Below, piece by piece: positions 38,148 through 48,912 of a stretch of 64,000 bases of DNA. The DNA is from Wolbachia pipientis (GTDB lineage Bacteria; Pseudomonadota; Alphaproteobacteria; Rickettsiales; Anaplasmataceae): positions 124,001-188,000 of the forward strand of contig NZ_JAUCRB010000003.1 of assembly GCF_030373985.1 (NCBI RefSeq), given 5' to 3'. Position numbers and translations under genes: made by a program. The notes beneath the pieces were generated by a model. That model saw nothing but the letters and a program-made list of their open reading frames with translations, was not told where the DNA came from and did not search any database. Numbering within the stretch: the first letter of the stretch is position 1; each line of letters opens with the position of its first letter.

Positions 38148-41100
38148 CTAACTCCTCCCTTTTTCTTCTTTATTTCCAGCTTTAGAATCACCTCTTATTG
38201 TTTTACCAGAATCCTCTTTAGACTCTCCTTTTCCGTCTGATCGCGCTTTAAGCAATTTATCTTTAACTACTATCTGATCTTTGTCTTTAGATCCCTTTTT
38301 TCCCTTTCCGTCTGATTGCTTTGGTGCTTTAGATTGTGTTGAAGGCAGTTTAGCCTCAATTGTTGTTCGACCTTTACTAATTTGTTGCTTGATATTCTGT
38401 ATCATGCCTTGAGTTTCACTATCAAGACCAGCTGTTGATAGTATAGATTGTGATGCGCTACGGGCAACATTGCTAACACCGCTAGCAATTCCAAAACCAG
38501 CACTAAACATTGCTTGTGCCATAGTTTCTGATGCAGAAACAAAAACTTCCATTGCGCTAGCAATAATGAGGTATATAAATGCCTGGATTAGATCTATAGG
38601 TAATGCTGCAAAGTGTCCACCAGTTTTCATTCCATCACTTAATGTAACATCAACACTAGTGCCAAGATTGTATCCAAGAGGCAGTATTGATTTCATAAGA
38701 CAGAGATCATATGACAAGAAATTTATACTAATCAAACATTGATAACATGCAGAGAAATTTGTGAGGTTATATAAAACTGAATACATCAATTGATTTAAAA
38801 TGGATAAAGATGAGAACAAAATGACTGGCTGCACTGCAACATGAGCTAGCGTTTTTACCCAGTTATCAAACAGGGATTTGGTCTGTTGAAATAGGATAAA
38901 TACAATAAATAAAGGCGTTAACGACAGTAAAAACGCTACTAGAACAGTAGATATTATATATCTAAGTGTAGCGCTAATAATGCATTTCAAGAACATAAAA
39001 CTAGCATGAAGTATTATCAAAAAAGCGATAAAACCAAAAGGGCCAGCGAGCATTAATGATAAAAACTTTAACCAAGTTTCTCCTGTCAATAATGCCCCTG
39101 CTGTTAAGTCTAAGAATGCAAATTTTTCATCTCCCTCCCTTATATAGCCAGAAAAACTATCGACTAAATAAATGCTACCATCCACGAAAAGTTTGGATAA
39201 AGTTGTACCAAAGAGTTCCCAGCTTCTATCACTAAAAGCAAAAGTTATAAATGCTATTTTCAACATTCTTATAACAAAATCAAATTTACTGAGCTGTATT
39301 GTTCCAAGCATATAACCAACAACAGTAAATATAACGTATAGAGTAAGCAAAGCTCTTACTCCTTGAAGAAGACCTCTTGCATATCCTTTGTATGAATCTT
39401 TAACGCTGTCCGCAATTACTTCTTCTTTTATAAAATTAAATGTCCTGTTTATAATTGATGAAATAAAATTATTAATTTTTCTTTTTACAAATAAGGTTAC
39501 ACTATACTTATTGTTCTCATAATATTTGCCATCTGTGTCTGTAATGTCATCCTTCTTTACGTTACTTACATCGATACCGAAGTATATCTTCTTAGGTTCT
39601 CCATCATGAAAGTACTCTCCGTTTATTACATCTAATATGGTGTACTTGTCTTTTTTGTCTCTTACTCCCACTACTTTGAAATCATTAGTTCCTACACCAC
39701 GCAAATCTTTAGGTGGCTCATTACCTAGATATACATACAGCTTCTCACCATTGATGTATTCACATGATCTAGTTACTTTAACATGGTATCCGCCCCTATT
39801 AGCCCAATAGTGACCATAATCTGCGACAGCAAGCATCACACTACTACCAGACATTACATCTTTGTTTACTTCATAATTATGATTTAATCTCAGAGAAAAT
39901 TTTTCAAAATCATTATAATCTATTTGTGAGCATATATTATTCTCTTTTGCACCTTTATCATTTGGAAGACATTGGGTACCTTTAGCAGTATCTTTCATAT
40001 CATTACGCTCGCCTTCAGGAACACTTGCATCACCTTGATCGCTTACTTTTGCAACAAGAGCTTCAGCCCAGGAAATATCTTCTACTTCCTTTCCGGTGCT
40101 TGATGTAAAATCAATGAGATGCTTGTAATCTCCTTTATTTTTTTCAATCTCTTTAAGCTTATTTTCAACCTCCTTAAGGTAAGAATACATATCACACCTA
40201 TTTCCTTTATCATACTTGTTATACCTTATAGAAGAGACACAGCTCCAGCTTCCTTGTTTACGCAAACCTGCCTTGTATATACCATTTTCAGTATAGCACA
40301 CGTTTTGATAGTAACAGTTAAGCTCATAAGAGCTGTATTTCTTTATCTCATCAAGATCGCAATCCTTTCCTTTGCATAGTTGATCCAATCTTATTTTAAT
40401 AGAGTCATAATCTTTCACATTATTAAAGTCGCAGTTTTTTCCATTGCACAATTTATTCAACCCTATTTTAGCCCGGCGCAAATCTAGTAACGTACCATTT
40501 AGCCACGGCTTTTCTGTTTGCTTGTCAATATATTCGACATTAAAATGCACTTTATTATCATATGGGGTGTAGCCGTTACCAACTAGTACTTCACCTTTCT
40601 GTACTTCTGTTTTATCCAGAGGTAAAAATTTTATTTTATTCCTCTTTCCATCCTTGCCCTTACAAAAAAATTCTTCTCCTTCTTTCTTGCTAACATTCAG
40701 TATTTCACTCACCAGCACTTTTTCATCTCCTTCTTGAGTCTTATAACAATTGTCATCAAAACTAATACCTTTTTCTTTTGGATTGTTGTAATCAATTATC
40801 ATCTCTCTAGGAACTAAATTGAAGCTCAGCTTATCACCGGGGTTTACTTTAATCCCAGTATCAACATAACGTCTCCTACTATAGAATTCTCTGTTTCCAA
40901 AACCTTTACCTTCACATACTTCTTGTTCATCAAGACCAGAATTATTAATTAACTCGCTACTGTAATTTGGTATTGAGCCATCAGCACAAAATACAGCAGG
41001 CACAAGTACTTTCCTTGGATTTTTACCCTCTTTAAGAGGGCAAAAATTTATTGACCCACCGAGAGTAAATTTGATTTTTTCACCTTTGCTAATTACTTGT

Positions 41101-41264
41101 CCAGAATCAACCCAATGAATCTTAACACCTTCGTCAGCTTCACGAACTGGAACATCCACATTAACGCTAGTATTTCTACTCTGCAACCCAGGCTCAACAC
41201 AATCCATATTACAACCGGTGATTGCTAGATATAGTATCAACAATAGTGATCTTTTACTTATCAT
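38148..41264 (-). CDS. virB6-3: VirB6-family type IV secretion protein (third paralogue)
   Basis: This 1038-residue paralogue has a signal peptide with lipobox AITGC. It has a large extracytoplasmic N-terminal domain of about 600 residues rich in Cys, Lys and Gly. The VirB6/TrbL membrane core runs from about residue 628 (ALLTLYVIFTVVGYMLGTI) to about 900, where SLTPLFIVFILFQQTKSLFDNW carries the conserved Trp/Asn turn of the family. A Ser/Ala stretch follows, then a hydrophilic Lys/Asp/Gly-rich tail (KGKKGSKDKDQ). Its ATG overlaps the virB6-2 stop by one base, so translation is coupled. Confidence 0.92.
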   Translation of the reverse strand: MISKRSLLLILYLAITGCNMDCVEPGLQSRNTSVNVDVPVREADEGVKIHWVDSGQVISKGEKIKFTLGGSINFCPLKEGKNPRKVLVPAVFCADGSIPNYSSELINNSGLDEQEVCEGKGFGNREFYSRRRYVDTGIKVNPGDKLSFNLVPREMIIDYNNPKEKGISFDDNCYKTQEGDEKVLVSEILNVSKKEGEEFFCKGKDGKRNKIKFLPLDKTEVQKGEVLVGNGYTPYDNKVHFNVEYIDKQTEKPWLNGTLLDLRRAKIGLNKLCNGKNCDFNNVKDYDSIKIRLDQLCKGKDCDLDEIKKYSSYELNCYYQNVCYTENGIYKAGLRKQGSWSCVSSIRYNKYDKGNRCDMYSYLKEVENKLKEIEKNKGDYKHLIDFTSSTGKEVEDISWAEALVAKVSDQGDASVPEGERNDMKDTAKGTQCLPNDKGAKENNICSQIDYNDFEKFSLRLNHNYEVNKDVMSGSSVMLAVADYGHYWANRGGYHVKVTRSCEYINGEKLYVYLGNEPPKDLRGVGTNDFKVVGVRDKKDKYTILDVINGEYFHDGEPKKIYFGIDVSNVKKDDITDTDGKYYENNKYSVTLFVKRKINNFISSIINRTFNFIKEEVIADSVKDSYKGYARGLLQGVRALLTLYVIFTVVGYMLGTIQLSKFDFVIRMLKIAFITFAFSDRSWELFGTTLSKLFVDGSIYLVDSFSGYIREGDEKFAFLDLTAGALLTGETWLKFLSLMLAGPFGFIAFLIILHASFMFLKCIISATLRYIISTVLVAFLLSLTPLFIVFILFQQTKSLFDNWVKTLAHVAVQPVILFSSLSILNQLMYSVLYNLTNFSACYQCLISINFLSYDLCLMKSILPLGYNLGTSVDVTLSDGMKTGGHFAALPIDLIQAFIYLIIASAMEVFVSASETMAQAMFSAGFGIASGVSNVARSASQSILSTAGLDSETQGMIQNIKQQISKGRTTIEAKLPSTQSKAPKQSDGKGKKGSKDKDQIVVKDKLLKARSDGKGESKEDSGKTIRGDSKAGNKEEKGRS

Positions 41265-43654
41265 TATGAGCCATCTCCTGCAAATGGTTGCTTAGGCAAG
41301 GCCCTTTGTGGTATTTGAGGTCTTTGGCTTGGTGCACCTGACTGTTGAGCAGCACCTCTTGCTCGTCTTTGAACACTTTCCTTATCTAATCCTGCTATTC
41401 CCATCAAGCTTTGTTGATATTGCTTTCCAGGTTCGCTCATTACATAAACACCAAACAACGAGTCAGATATTGTCGAAGAAGCTTCAACTAAAGCTTTCAT
41501 AGCGTGGCCCAAGATAACAAAAGACATCATAGCAGCAATATTAGGTGCATACTTGGAAACATACCCATAGAAGATACAAGGTTTAAAGATTTTTAGGTTG
41601 ATACTAAGTATACACGTAGAGCAGACTTCAAAGTCAAATACTGAATATACTATATAATCCATAGCCTGACTTACTAGCGATATGAAGATTAAAAGAACCA
41701 CTGGGTGAATTGCAAATCTTGCCAAATTTTTGACCCAACTGTGAAACATTTGCCTAGTGTATGCAAACAGAAGGCAAGTAATAAAGATAGGCGTTAAAGA
41801 AAGCAACAACGCGACTATTGCTATGGACGTAATAAAAGAAAATAAGGCGTTAAAAATAGACAATACCACTATTATTAAGCCCCAGGTAACTAGGCAAAAA
41901 GATACAATACCTAAAGGGCCAGAAAATATAAGAGATATTATTAATAGTACTGAATGCAGTGATAAGAATCTATTCAATGGCAAATCGAAAAACTCAAAAA
42001 CATTTGACGTCGTACCTCTGAAATTTGCTATTTCTATCAACTGTTTTGGAGTATTGATAAAAATAGAAAATGCGTTGTTATAAAAAAAGTCCCAGCTATT
42101 ATCCCGCAACAGCTGGGTAATAATTCCTATCTTTACGCATATAATTAAAAACTCGTATATAGAAGTATGAGTTAAACCAAAAAAGTAATAAAGAGTATAC
42201 AAGACTATATATAATGTCAGCAGCGATATTATTGTAGATCTGATGGTATTTGCCCTGCTCGATTTTATAAAACTCTCGTAAAGAGACCTTACAGGGCTAG
42301 TATCAGAATGGATTGCACTTGGGTCCTTGTAGCTAGAGCCGAAAAACGCAGTTTTTACTTTTTCATCAAAAAAATTATATATCGCACTAAAAGTTTTCGT
42401 AGGTGGCTCTTTGGTCGTTAGGCTAATGCTAAACTGACCTTCATTTCCCTTATAATCACAGCCGTGATCTTTTACCCCGTAATATACGGTACCGCTCTTG
42501 TCTTTTAATTTTTCTTTTAAGCTTTCCATATATTGAGTATCATGAACTTTGCTAATGTCCACAGATATATCTTCTTGTTTTTCACCAGGCTTATGCTCAG
42601 GGAATGTGTCAGAAACACTTATATATAGACTATTTTCTAAGCTAGGGACCCTTGTTACTCTTATGTTGTAACCTCCTTTACCGTTACTATCACCTAACTT
42701 GAAAGTTAACTCTGGCATTGGATGGTCATAATATACCTTATGATCACAATTGGTACATATACCGCCTCCTGAAATATGTTCGAAATCCTTATCCTCACCC
42801 TTCATACCAACAGTCAGTAGCGGAATATCAGTCTTTATCTGTTTTCCCTTTAAGAGATTACTAATAATTTTAGCATTAACAGACCTGTCGTTAGAACTAA
42901 TTAAAGCATTGGCAATGGACTGAAATAGCTTATCCTCTATATTGTTATATTCAACATGCACACAATTTTCCATCCTGTTATCAGAAGAAAATTTACATAT
43001 ACGTCCACAGAGTAAATTTAAAATGTGCGTATCTATTTTACTCGCTTTAATATCTGAAAGACTGCTACAGTCTATACTTTCTCCCAGTTTTACAGAGCTA
43101 ATAATATTCTCAATCTCCTTTTTTTTCTCATCTTGATCTAACTTTGAAAAATTTTGATCCCAGTACTCTTTCCCATTCAACCATTTTGCATCTTTGCTTA
43201 TTAAATATTTATTAGGACATATTTCACCCTGACATTCATTTTGATTTAAAACATGTGCAAAATATTCTTTCTCTTTATCACTGCACTTTTCATCAATCTT
43301 TACATACCTGATTTTTGTCTCATTCTCTTTATTTTTACACACTTTACTTCCAATAACACTAAAGCTTATCAAATCACCTTTTTTAAGCGCAAATGGCAAT
43401 GTAATAGAATTCCTCCCAGGTTGAACTGTAAAATCCACATGCTGCCCAGGACAAAAACTAACCTTACTAGGCACTATATTAATCCCTGTTACTCTTACCT
43501 TATCCGAGATGTGAACACCAGAATCAACCCATTTCTGTTGTGTTGATACTACATCTAACTTTTCGCGTAAGTTTGATAAAGTTTCTGGCTTAATACAGTG
43601 ATCCCCATAACCAGATAATAAAAAGAGTGTCACTATTAACAAAAACTTACGCAT
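41264..43654 (-). CDS. virB6-2: VirB6-family type IV secretion protein (second paralogue)
   Basis: This 796-residue paralogue is the shortest of the four. Its N-terminal signal ends LLSGYGDHC, so the lipobox Cys seen in its neighbours is replaced and the first Cys is three residues later. The extracytoplasmic domain (about 25-450) is Cys-rich. The VirB6 core begins near residue 470 (LLTLYIVLYTLYYFFGLT) and contains LSLTPIFITCLLFAYTRQMF with the HSWVKNLARF element. The C-terminal tail is short and Gln/Pro-rich. It lies 46 bp after virB6-1 and is translationally coupled to virB6-3. Confidence 0.92.
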   Translation of the reverse strand: MRKFLLIVTLFLLSGYGDHCIKPETLSNLREKLDVVSTQQKWVDSGVHISDKVRVTGINIVPSKVSFCPGQHVDFTVQPGRNSITLPFALKKGDLISFSVIGSKVCKNKENETKIRYVKIDEKCSDKEKEYFAHVLNQNECQGEICPNKYLISKDAKWLNGKEYWDQNFSKLDQDEKKKEIENIISSVKLGESIDCSSLSDIKASKIDTHILNLLCGRICKFSSDNRMENCVHVEYNNIEDKLFQSIANALISSNDRSVNAKIISNLLKGKQIKTDIPLLTVGMKGEDKDFEHISGGGICTNCDHKVYYDHPMPELTFKLGDSNGKGGYNIRVTRVPSLENSLYISVSDTFPEHKPGEKQEDISVDISKVHDTQYMESLKEKLKDKSGTVYYGVKDHGCDYKGNEGQFSISLTTKEPPTKTFSAIYNFFDEKVKTAFFGSSYKDPSAIHSDTSPVRSLYESFIKSSRANTIRSTIISLLTLYIVLYTLYYFFGLTHTSIYEFLIICVKIGIITQLLRDNSWDFFYNNAFSIFINTPKQLIEIANFRGTTSNVFEFFDLPLNRFLSLHSVLLIISLIFSGPLGIVSFCLVTWGLIIVVLSIFNALFSFITSIAIVALLLSLTPIFITCLLFAYTRQMFHSWVKNLARFAIHPVVLLIFISLVSQAMDYIVYSVFDFEVCSTCILSINLKIFKPCIFYGYVSKYAPNIAAMMSFVILGHAMKALVEASSTISDSLFGVYVMSEPGKQYQQSLMGIAGLDKESVQRRARGAAQQSGAPSQRPQIPQRALPKQPFAGDGS

Positions 43655-43700
43655 AGCTTACTCAAGCTTTGGCAACTTAAACGTTTAGGCATTTGTTTGC

Positions 43701-46211
43701 TCATTCTTTTTTTTCAGATCCAGCACTTCCAGTAGGGTTAATAGCTTCACTGGAAGCACCTTTACCTCCGGAGCTTCCATCTGACCTAGTAGAATTCCCA
43801 GCCTCCTTAGCACCTCCAGCAGCTTTTCTAGATATAGCTTTACCAATAGCTCCAGCAATAGCTTTAGCCGCAGAAAAGGCTTTTGACATCATTTCCCCAG
43901 GTGTAGAGCCTTTACCCAATGCTGACCTGTAATTACCAGAAAGTTCTGCAGCCATTTCAGGAAGAATATGTAAAAAGTGATAAAATAGAAATAATATTAG
44001 AGCCAGTTTTAGTAATTCTCCGATGAGAGAGCTATCAAACTCCATGTATGTAAAATCGAATAGGCCGAGTATGCTGCTCTTTTTAAAACTGTAATTTTGC
44101 ATCATGCATGCAAGAGTGTCTTTATTTTCATCACATTTACCGCTTTGCAATTTAAACCACTGTTTTTTATTGCCCAATATTGTGATCTTTTCCTGTTCAA
44201 ATTCTAAATTTTTAAAATAGATTTTATCACATGCTATGAACATGAATGACAAAAACGCAAAAAGTATAACCGGGTATAAGCTATAGGTGATCAACTCCTT
44301 TAGCCACCCATCAAAGTATCCTTTAGTGTGTTGGAATAGAACCATAGGGATAAACAAAGACGATAAGATGATAACTACACTTAGAGCAACTAGAGATAAA
44401 ATGAATACATAGCATATCCACAAAATAACCATCATTATCATAGTAGCCATAAATATAACAACAAGAGCTGTTAAAATTTGTCCCCCAGCGAAAATAATGC
44501 CTATTATCGAACCTGCAACTAATAAGATAGGAGCAGCACCTAGTAAAATAGCCAATATTCCTACACTTCCAGTACCAATTTTACCACCAATCCCATCTAA
44601 AGGAGCACCTAAATAAAATAGAATTCTACAATCAAGCCTATCCCAAGGTGCAAGATAGCTGTAATTTGTTGTACCACTTTTGTAGTTATTTGCTTCATAA
44701 TTACATATATTTTTACTTTCAGATGATGCCTTCAATACTATTTCTGACAAACCATTTGAAAGTTTTGTTAGTTCCCCATAATAATGAGACATGGTATTGC
44801 CAGTTGTGAAGTAAATCACTAAAGCAAATTTAATGATCAACATGTACATTTCTTGTGGACTGTGAACTCCACCAGATATGACTTTTATGGAGAACAATAT
44901 TAAAGCTAAAACTAAAACAGCAGTTATGGTATTCTTCAGCCTTTTTTGAGCTACAGATATAAAACTCTCACCACCTGGTGCACCTTTACCTGCAACTAAA
45001 TTATCTAACGATTCCTTAATGCATTGCACTATCATGGAAGTTATGGGAATAGGAGCTAATGATTTACTTCCTGCCTGATTGTAGCAAGCTTCAGAGACAT
45101 ACAAGTTAAAACAGCCAGCATTATCATAACCTACAAAAATTTCTCCCTTCCCTTCCCTTTCCCTTATTAGAGTTTTGTAATCTTTATTTTCATTTTCACT
45201 CTTGTTAAGAAGATACTCAAGAGTATCTTCGTCTGTGACAACAACACCATCCTTGCTTTTAAATTTCATCTTAGATCCTTCACACATAGGAGCAAGTGGG
45301 TCTGGTGGCAACTCTGTGCATCCCATATCAACCCCTTGCGGCCAAGGGGTCATTTTTATACCAAGTGTACTAACACTGTCTAACTCCACACACAACCTGC
45401 CCATTCTTCTTACTGCTTTAAATGTTGATCCATGTATAGTATCGCTCTTTCCAGCTTTGAGAACTTTACATTCTAGATTACCATCAACTTTTGGCGACCA
45501 CGGCCCATCTACATATCTAGTGTCTTTTTCTCTGACATCAAAGTCTATATTACTTTTAAAAAGGTTGCCAAACGTTAAAGGACTTCGATGACATATCTCT
45601 ATATATTCACTATACTGCACACCGTTTTTTGGCCAGTAGTAGTTCTTATATTCATTATCAAGAATACTCCAGTTGTTAGAGTCCAAAATCTCTTTTTCTG
45701 TTAGTTTTCCATCTTTTTTTGATTTTTCTTGTAATGCAGAAAAATATTTGTCTTCTGTTTGATAATTTTTATCTGTGAGTATACTATAACCTTTGTCTTT
45801 TAATTCAAAATTTTTATATTTTCCATCATGATTGCGTGCAACTGGGTGCCTAACAAAGCTGTGTTGACAAACAACAAGTCCTCCTATTGCTTTCCAGACA
45901 CTAACGATTGCAGCTATCATTCCAACGATAATAAGAGCAGTAAACAAACCAGCAGAAGAGATGATCAAAACAATGCCAGTAAATATTGCACCAGCAGCAA
46001 TCGCTATTCCAGCAAGTGCTGCAGCTGTTTTAAATGCTCCACAATCAGGGTTAGAGGCACGGCTGAAGCTACCACTAGAGTTAAATCTGCTAACAAATTC
46101 TGTCTTATCAGTACCACTTATTTCATCTGCAAATACTGGACATGAAAGTAAAAAATCTATATTTAGTAGGAATATTGCAATCAGTAGCAGTGAAAGTTTA
46201 GTCTTAAACAT
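43701..46211 (-). CDS. virB6-1: VirB6-family type IV secretion protein (first paralogue)
   Basis: This 836-residue protein has an N-terminal signal (LLLIAIFLLNIDFLLSCPVFA), an early pair of hydrophobic helices rich in Ala/Ile (about 65-110), an extracytoplasmic domain, and the VirB6 core from about residue 420 (TITAVLVLALILFSIKVISG) to about 660 with SSLFIPMVLFQHTKGYFDGW. The tail is Gly/Ala/Ser-rich. Its start overlaps the end of virB4 by 8 bp. VirB6 proteins form the polytopic core of the substrate path in the inner membrane. Confidence 0.92.
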   Translation of the reverse strand: MFKTKLSLLLIAIFLLNIDFLLSCPVFADEISGTDKTEFVSRFNSSGSFSRASNPDCGAFKTAAALAGIAIAAGAIFTGIVLIISSAGLFTALIIVGMIAAIVSVWKAIGGLVVCQHSFVRHPVARNHDGKYKNFELKDKGYSILTDKNYQTEDKYFSALQEKSKKDGKLTEKEILDSNNWSILDNEYKNYYWPKNGVQYSEYIEICHRSPLTFGNLFKSNIDFDVREKDTRYVDGPWSPKVDGNLECKVLKAGKSDTIHGSTFKAVRRMGRLCVELDSVSTLGIKMTPWPQGVDMGCTELPPDPLAPMCEGSKMKFKSKDGVVVTDEDTLEYLLNKSENENKDYKTLIREREGKGEIFVGYDNAGCFNLYVSEACYNQAGSKSLAPIPITSMIVQCIKESLDNLVAGKGAPGGESFISVAQKRLKNTITAVLVLALILFSIKVISGGVHSPQEMYMLIIKFALVIYFTTGNTMSHYYGELTKLSNGLSEIVLKASSESKNICNYEANNYKSGTTNYSYLAPWDRLDCRILFYLGAPLDGIGGKIGTGSVGILAILLGAAPILLVAGSIIGIIFAGGQILTALVVIFMATMIMMVILWICYVFILSLVALSVVIILSSLFIPMVLFQHTKGYFDGWLKELITYSLYPVILFAFLSFMFIACDKIYFKNLEFEQEKITILGNKKQWFKLQSGKCDENKDTLACMMQNYSFKKSSILGLFDFTYMEFDSSLIGELLKLALILFLFYHFLHILPEMAAELSGNYRSALGKGSTPGEMMSKAFSAAKAIAGAIGKAISRKAAGGAKEAGNSTRSDGSSGGKGASSEAINPTGSAGSEKKE

Positions 46212-48612
46212 TTTTTACTTTCTGATAAAATATAGGCAGCCATACTTTTGGGTCATTTCCGACCTCTTTCAGTATATCATGTAACAATAGGACACTTTCT
46301 GCACGTCCAGATAACACGTTGACTATGTCATCTAAGCCTTTTAAGTCTATTCTAGCCACCACAGCATTAACCCCTTGTTTTACCAAAAAAAACCTAGTAC
46401 TTGGATCTGTGTGCTTAATTAATATGTACTCACGTTCAGTTAACATAAAAACATCCCGATAGACACTAGTAGCTTTCAGGTTTGGCAAAAAAATTTGTGT
46501 TGCTGTTTGCTGTACAAGTGTATCGCTAATAGCGCTTTTACTTGCATCTTCAACACTCTGAGTAGCAAAAATCACAAAAGCGTTTAATTTTCTTAGCACT
46601 TTCAGCCAGTCCTTTATCTTAGGTGCAAAAATCGGGTTATCTATTAACGACCACGCCTCATCAAGAACAATAATAGATGGAGTGCCATCAAGAGATATAC
46701 TAATTCTATGAAACAAATAAATCAAGACTGGCCCAAGAGCAACTGGATCTTTGAGCAAGTTAGCCATTTCAAAGCCAAACACCCTTGCTTTTAAAAAATC
46801 TAGCAAATCTTCTTTATTGTCAAATATTGCAGCATGAGAGCCATCACCATGCCACATAGATATTGCTCCGGCTAGCGTATCAGGGCCCGCAAGTCCTAAA
46901 AATGGTACAAGGTTCCTTAAAAATCTGTCTTCTTTTCTTAACTTAAAATTTCCTTCAATTGCATCATTAATTCGCGCAATGTCTTCTGAAGTGAATTTAT
47001 CGTTGTATACCGAGATTAAAGATTTTATCCACTCCATTAAAAATGTTCTATTATCAGGAGTATCATCAAGTTGTAAAGGATTAAAATTTGTTTTAGTTCT
47101 CGGTTCTATTAGAGTATAGATACCACCAAGCGCTCTTAAGAAAATCTCCGCACCGCGATCTTTATCAAAAAAGAATATTCTTGGAGAAAATTTCATTGCT
47201 TGAGCACACAAGAAATTCATTAAAACAGTTTTACCAGCACCAGTTGGACCAATTATCATAGTATGTCCAACATCTCTTATATGAAAATTGAAGAAAAATG
47301 GAGTACCAGACGTTGTGTCAAAAACTGTAACAGCATCTCCCCAATGATTATTGAATTTATTACCAGTAGGATAATTGTGTTGGGATGCAAAGCCAGCCAA
47401 ATTAAGGCTACTTATTGTACCTTTTCTTACTATATAGTCGAAATTACCAGGAATTTGTGCCCAAAATGCTGGTTCAAGATTAACTCTCTCACGGAGAGGG
47501 TAAACACCGCAATTAGAAAGCTCTGATTCTACCAACGATAAAGCATTATCCAATAGTTTAGGGCTTTTCTCTATACATAGGATAGTTAAATGATGTTCGC
47601 CAAATGCAATCTTACCACTCATTGCATCGTCAAGTGCATGGGAGATTTCTGCTATTTGAGAAATGGCTTTATCTGCAGATTGTATCATCCGATTTTGCTG
47701 TATCTGCATTTTTGCAATCGCCATTTGCCTATTTGTAAATTGGAAAGACTGTGTGATGATGAACTCGTAGGGAAGTTGTAAAAAATAATCAAGCATTCCT
47801 GCAGAAGTATTATTTCCATACTCTTTGATACTAACTATTCCAGCGTATTTACTCTCATTATGAGTCACAATCTGTATCATCTTGCGACCAAAAAATAACC
47901 TATGTACTGGTAAGTATTTAGATATTTCAGTTTTTAAAGGAAAGAGCGTGTTTGTAATGAAACCACAATTTACAATTCTAGATAGAAATTCCATTATTTC
48001 ACAGAATAGGCCGTTTGGGGTTTCTTTTGCTCCGAGAATCTTAGGTGAATAATTCCTAAGGCTCGTCAACACACGATTTGTCGTCTCTTCTAAATCTTCA
48101 TGGGTAGCGCGCATATCGCTTTCCCAAGCATGTTTTGAAGTTACATGCCCGAATTTTTTTAGTAGATATGATAAAAATTCTACTCCTTTTGTTTCCGCCC
48201 TACGGATAATTGTAATGTATAGTTCATTAATAAATGATTGCCTTGTTGCGTGTTTTTCTTTCCATTTTAGATTTACATGGTTAGCGAAAAAGTTTGGCAA
48301 ATTTTGACTTGCAAACTCATCAGAAAAAATATTTTTCCTACGCCTAATAGTATGAAAATACAAACTAAATGCCGGAGATGAAATGCTTCTTAGCATCTGA
48401 TTTCTAATGTTGTTCTGTATTACTAAGTCTTCATCATCAGCCGTTTCAAATGCAAAGCCACTTAATTTAATAAACTTAACTAACCAATTTTGTTTTGTTA
48501 TTAAGGTTGTACTGTTCCAATAACAAGAATACGGTATAAACTCTGAAGCGTGAACTTCCCTGCTTAGAATAGCTTTATTCTTTGATTGAATAGCTCTAAA
48601 TCTTAGCATCAC
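46204..48612 (-). CDS. virB4: VirB4 ATPase of type IV secretion
   Basis: This 802-residue ATPase powers assembly and transport. Walker A is GPTGAGKTVLMNF near residues 454-466 and Walker B is SIIVLDEAWSLID near 650. The N-terminal VirB4 domain and the C-terminal RecA-like domain with FVIFATQSVEDASKS are complete, so length is normal. The frame begins GTG-ATG at 48612/48609, and the ATG at 48609 is an equally good start. It lies 6 bp after virB3 and overlaps virB6-1. Confidence 0.95.
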   Translation of the reverse strand: MMLRFRAIQSKNKAILSREVHASEFIPYSCYWNSTTLITKQNWLVKFIKLSGFAFETADDEDLVIQNNIRNQMLRSISSPAFSLYFHTIRRRKNIFSDEFASQNLPNFFANHVNLKWKEKHATRQSFINELYITIIRRAETKGVEFLSYLLKKFGHVTSKHAWESDMRATHEDLEETTNRVLTSLRNYSPKILGAKETPNGLFCEIMEFLSRIVNCGFITNTLFPLKTEISKYLPVHRLFFGRKMIQIVTHNESKYAGIVSIKEYGNNTSAGMLDYFLQLPYEFIITQSFQFTNRQMAIAKMQIQQNRMIQSADKAISQIAEISHALDDAMSGKIAFGEHHLTILCIEKSPKLLDNALSLVESELSNCGVYPLRERVNLEPAFWAQIPGNFDYIVRKGTISSLNLAGFASQHNYPTGNKFNNHWGDAVTVFDTTSGTPFFFNFHIRDVGHTMIIGPTGAGKTVLMNFLCAQAMKFSPRIFFFDKDRGAEIFLRALGGIYTLIEPRTKTNFNPLQLDDTPDNRTFLMEWIKSLISVYNDKFTSEDIARINDAIEGNFKLRKEDRFLRNLVPFLGLAGPDTLAGAISMWHGDGSHAAIFDNKEDLLDFLKARVFGFEMANLLKDPVALGPVLIYLFHRISISLDGTPSIIVLDEAWSLIDNPIFAPKIKDWLKVLRKLNAFVIFATQSVEDASKSAISDTLVQQTATQIFLPNLKATSVYRDVFMLTEREYILIKHTDPSTRFFLVKQGVNAVVARIDLKGLDDIVNVLSGRAESVLLLHDILKEVGNDPKVWLPIFYQKVKNV

Positions 48613-48618
48613 ATAATT

Positions 48619-48912
48619 TTAAGCAACATCATAAGAATTGGCTCCATGATAAAAAAGATTTGAACACTTGGAGCACTTTCCTAATTTTACCATAAATAAT
48701 TCAATAAACAACGGTTCTTTTGCAGAAGCTATATAACCAAGTCCGTGTATCACGAATAACATCAAGAAAGTTCTAAGATCATTTGAATTAATGAAAATTA
48801 GCATGCAAATTAGAACGTTTAATATTGCAAACATATAATTTACACCAAAAAGCATTGCAGGTCTTGTAAGACCTTTGAACAACTGATCCGTTTGTATATT
48901 ACCTGTAGACAT
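48619..48912 (-). CDS. virB3: VirB3 inner-membrane protein of type IV secretion
   Basis: This 97-residue protein has paired transmembrane helices (YMFAILNVLICMLIFI and TFLMLFVIHGLGYIAS) after the short QLFKGLTRPAMLFGV segment that is typical of VirB3. It is the first gene of the minus-strand virB3-virB4-virB6 operon, so the operon promoter must lie in 48913-49016. That spacer is AT-rich and shared with the divergent lysyl-tRNA synthetase gene. Confidence 0.93.
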   Translation of the reverse strand: MSTGNIQTDQLFKGLTRPAMLFGVNYMFAILNVLICMLIFINSNDLRTFLMLFVIHGLGYIASAKEPLFIELFMVKLGKCSKCSNLFYHGANSYDVA

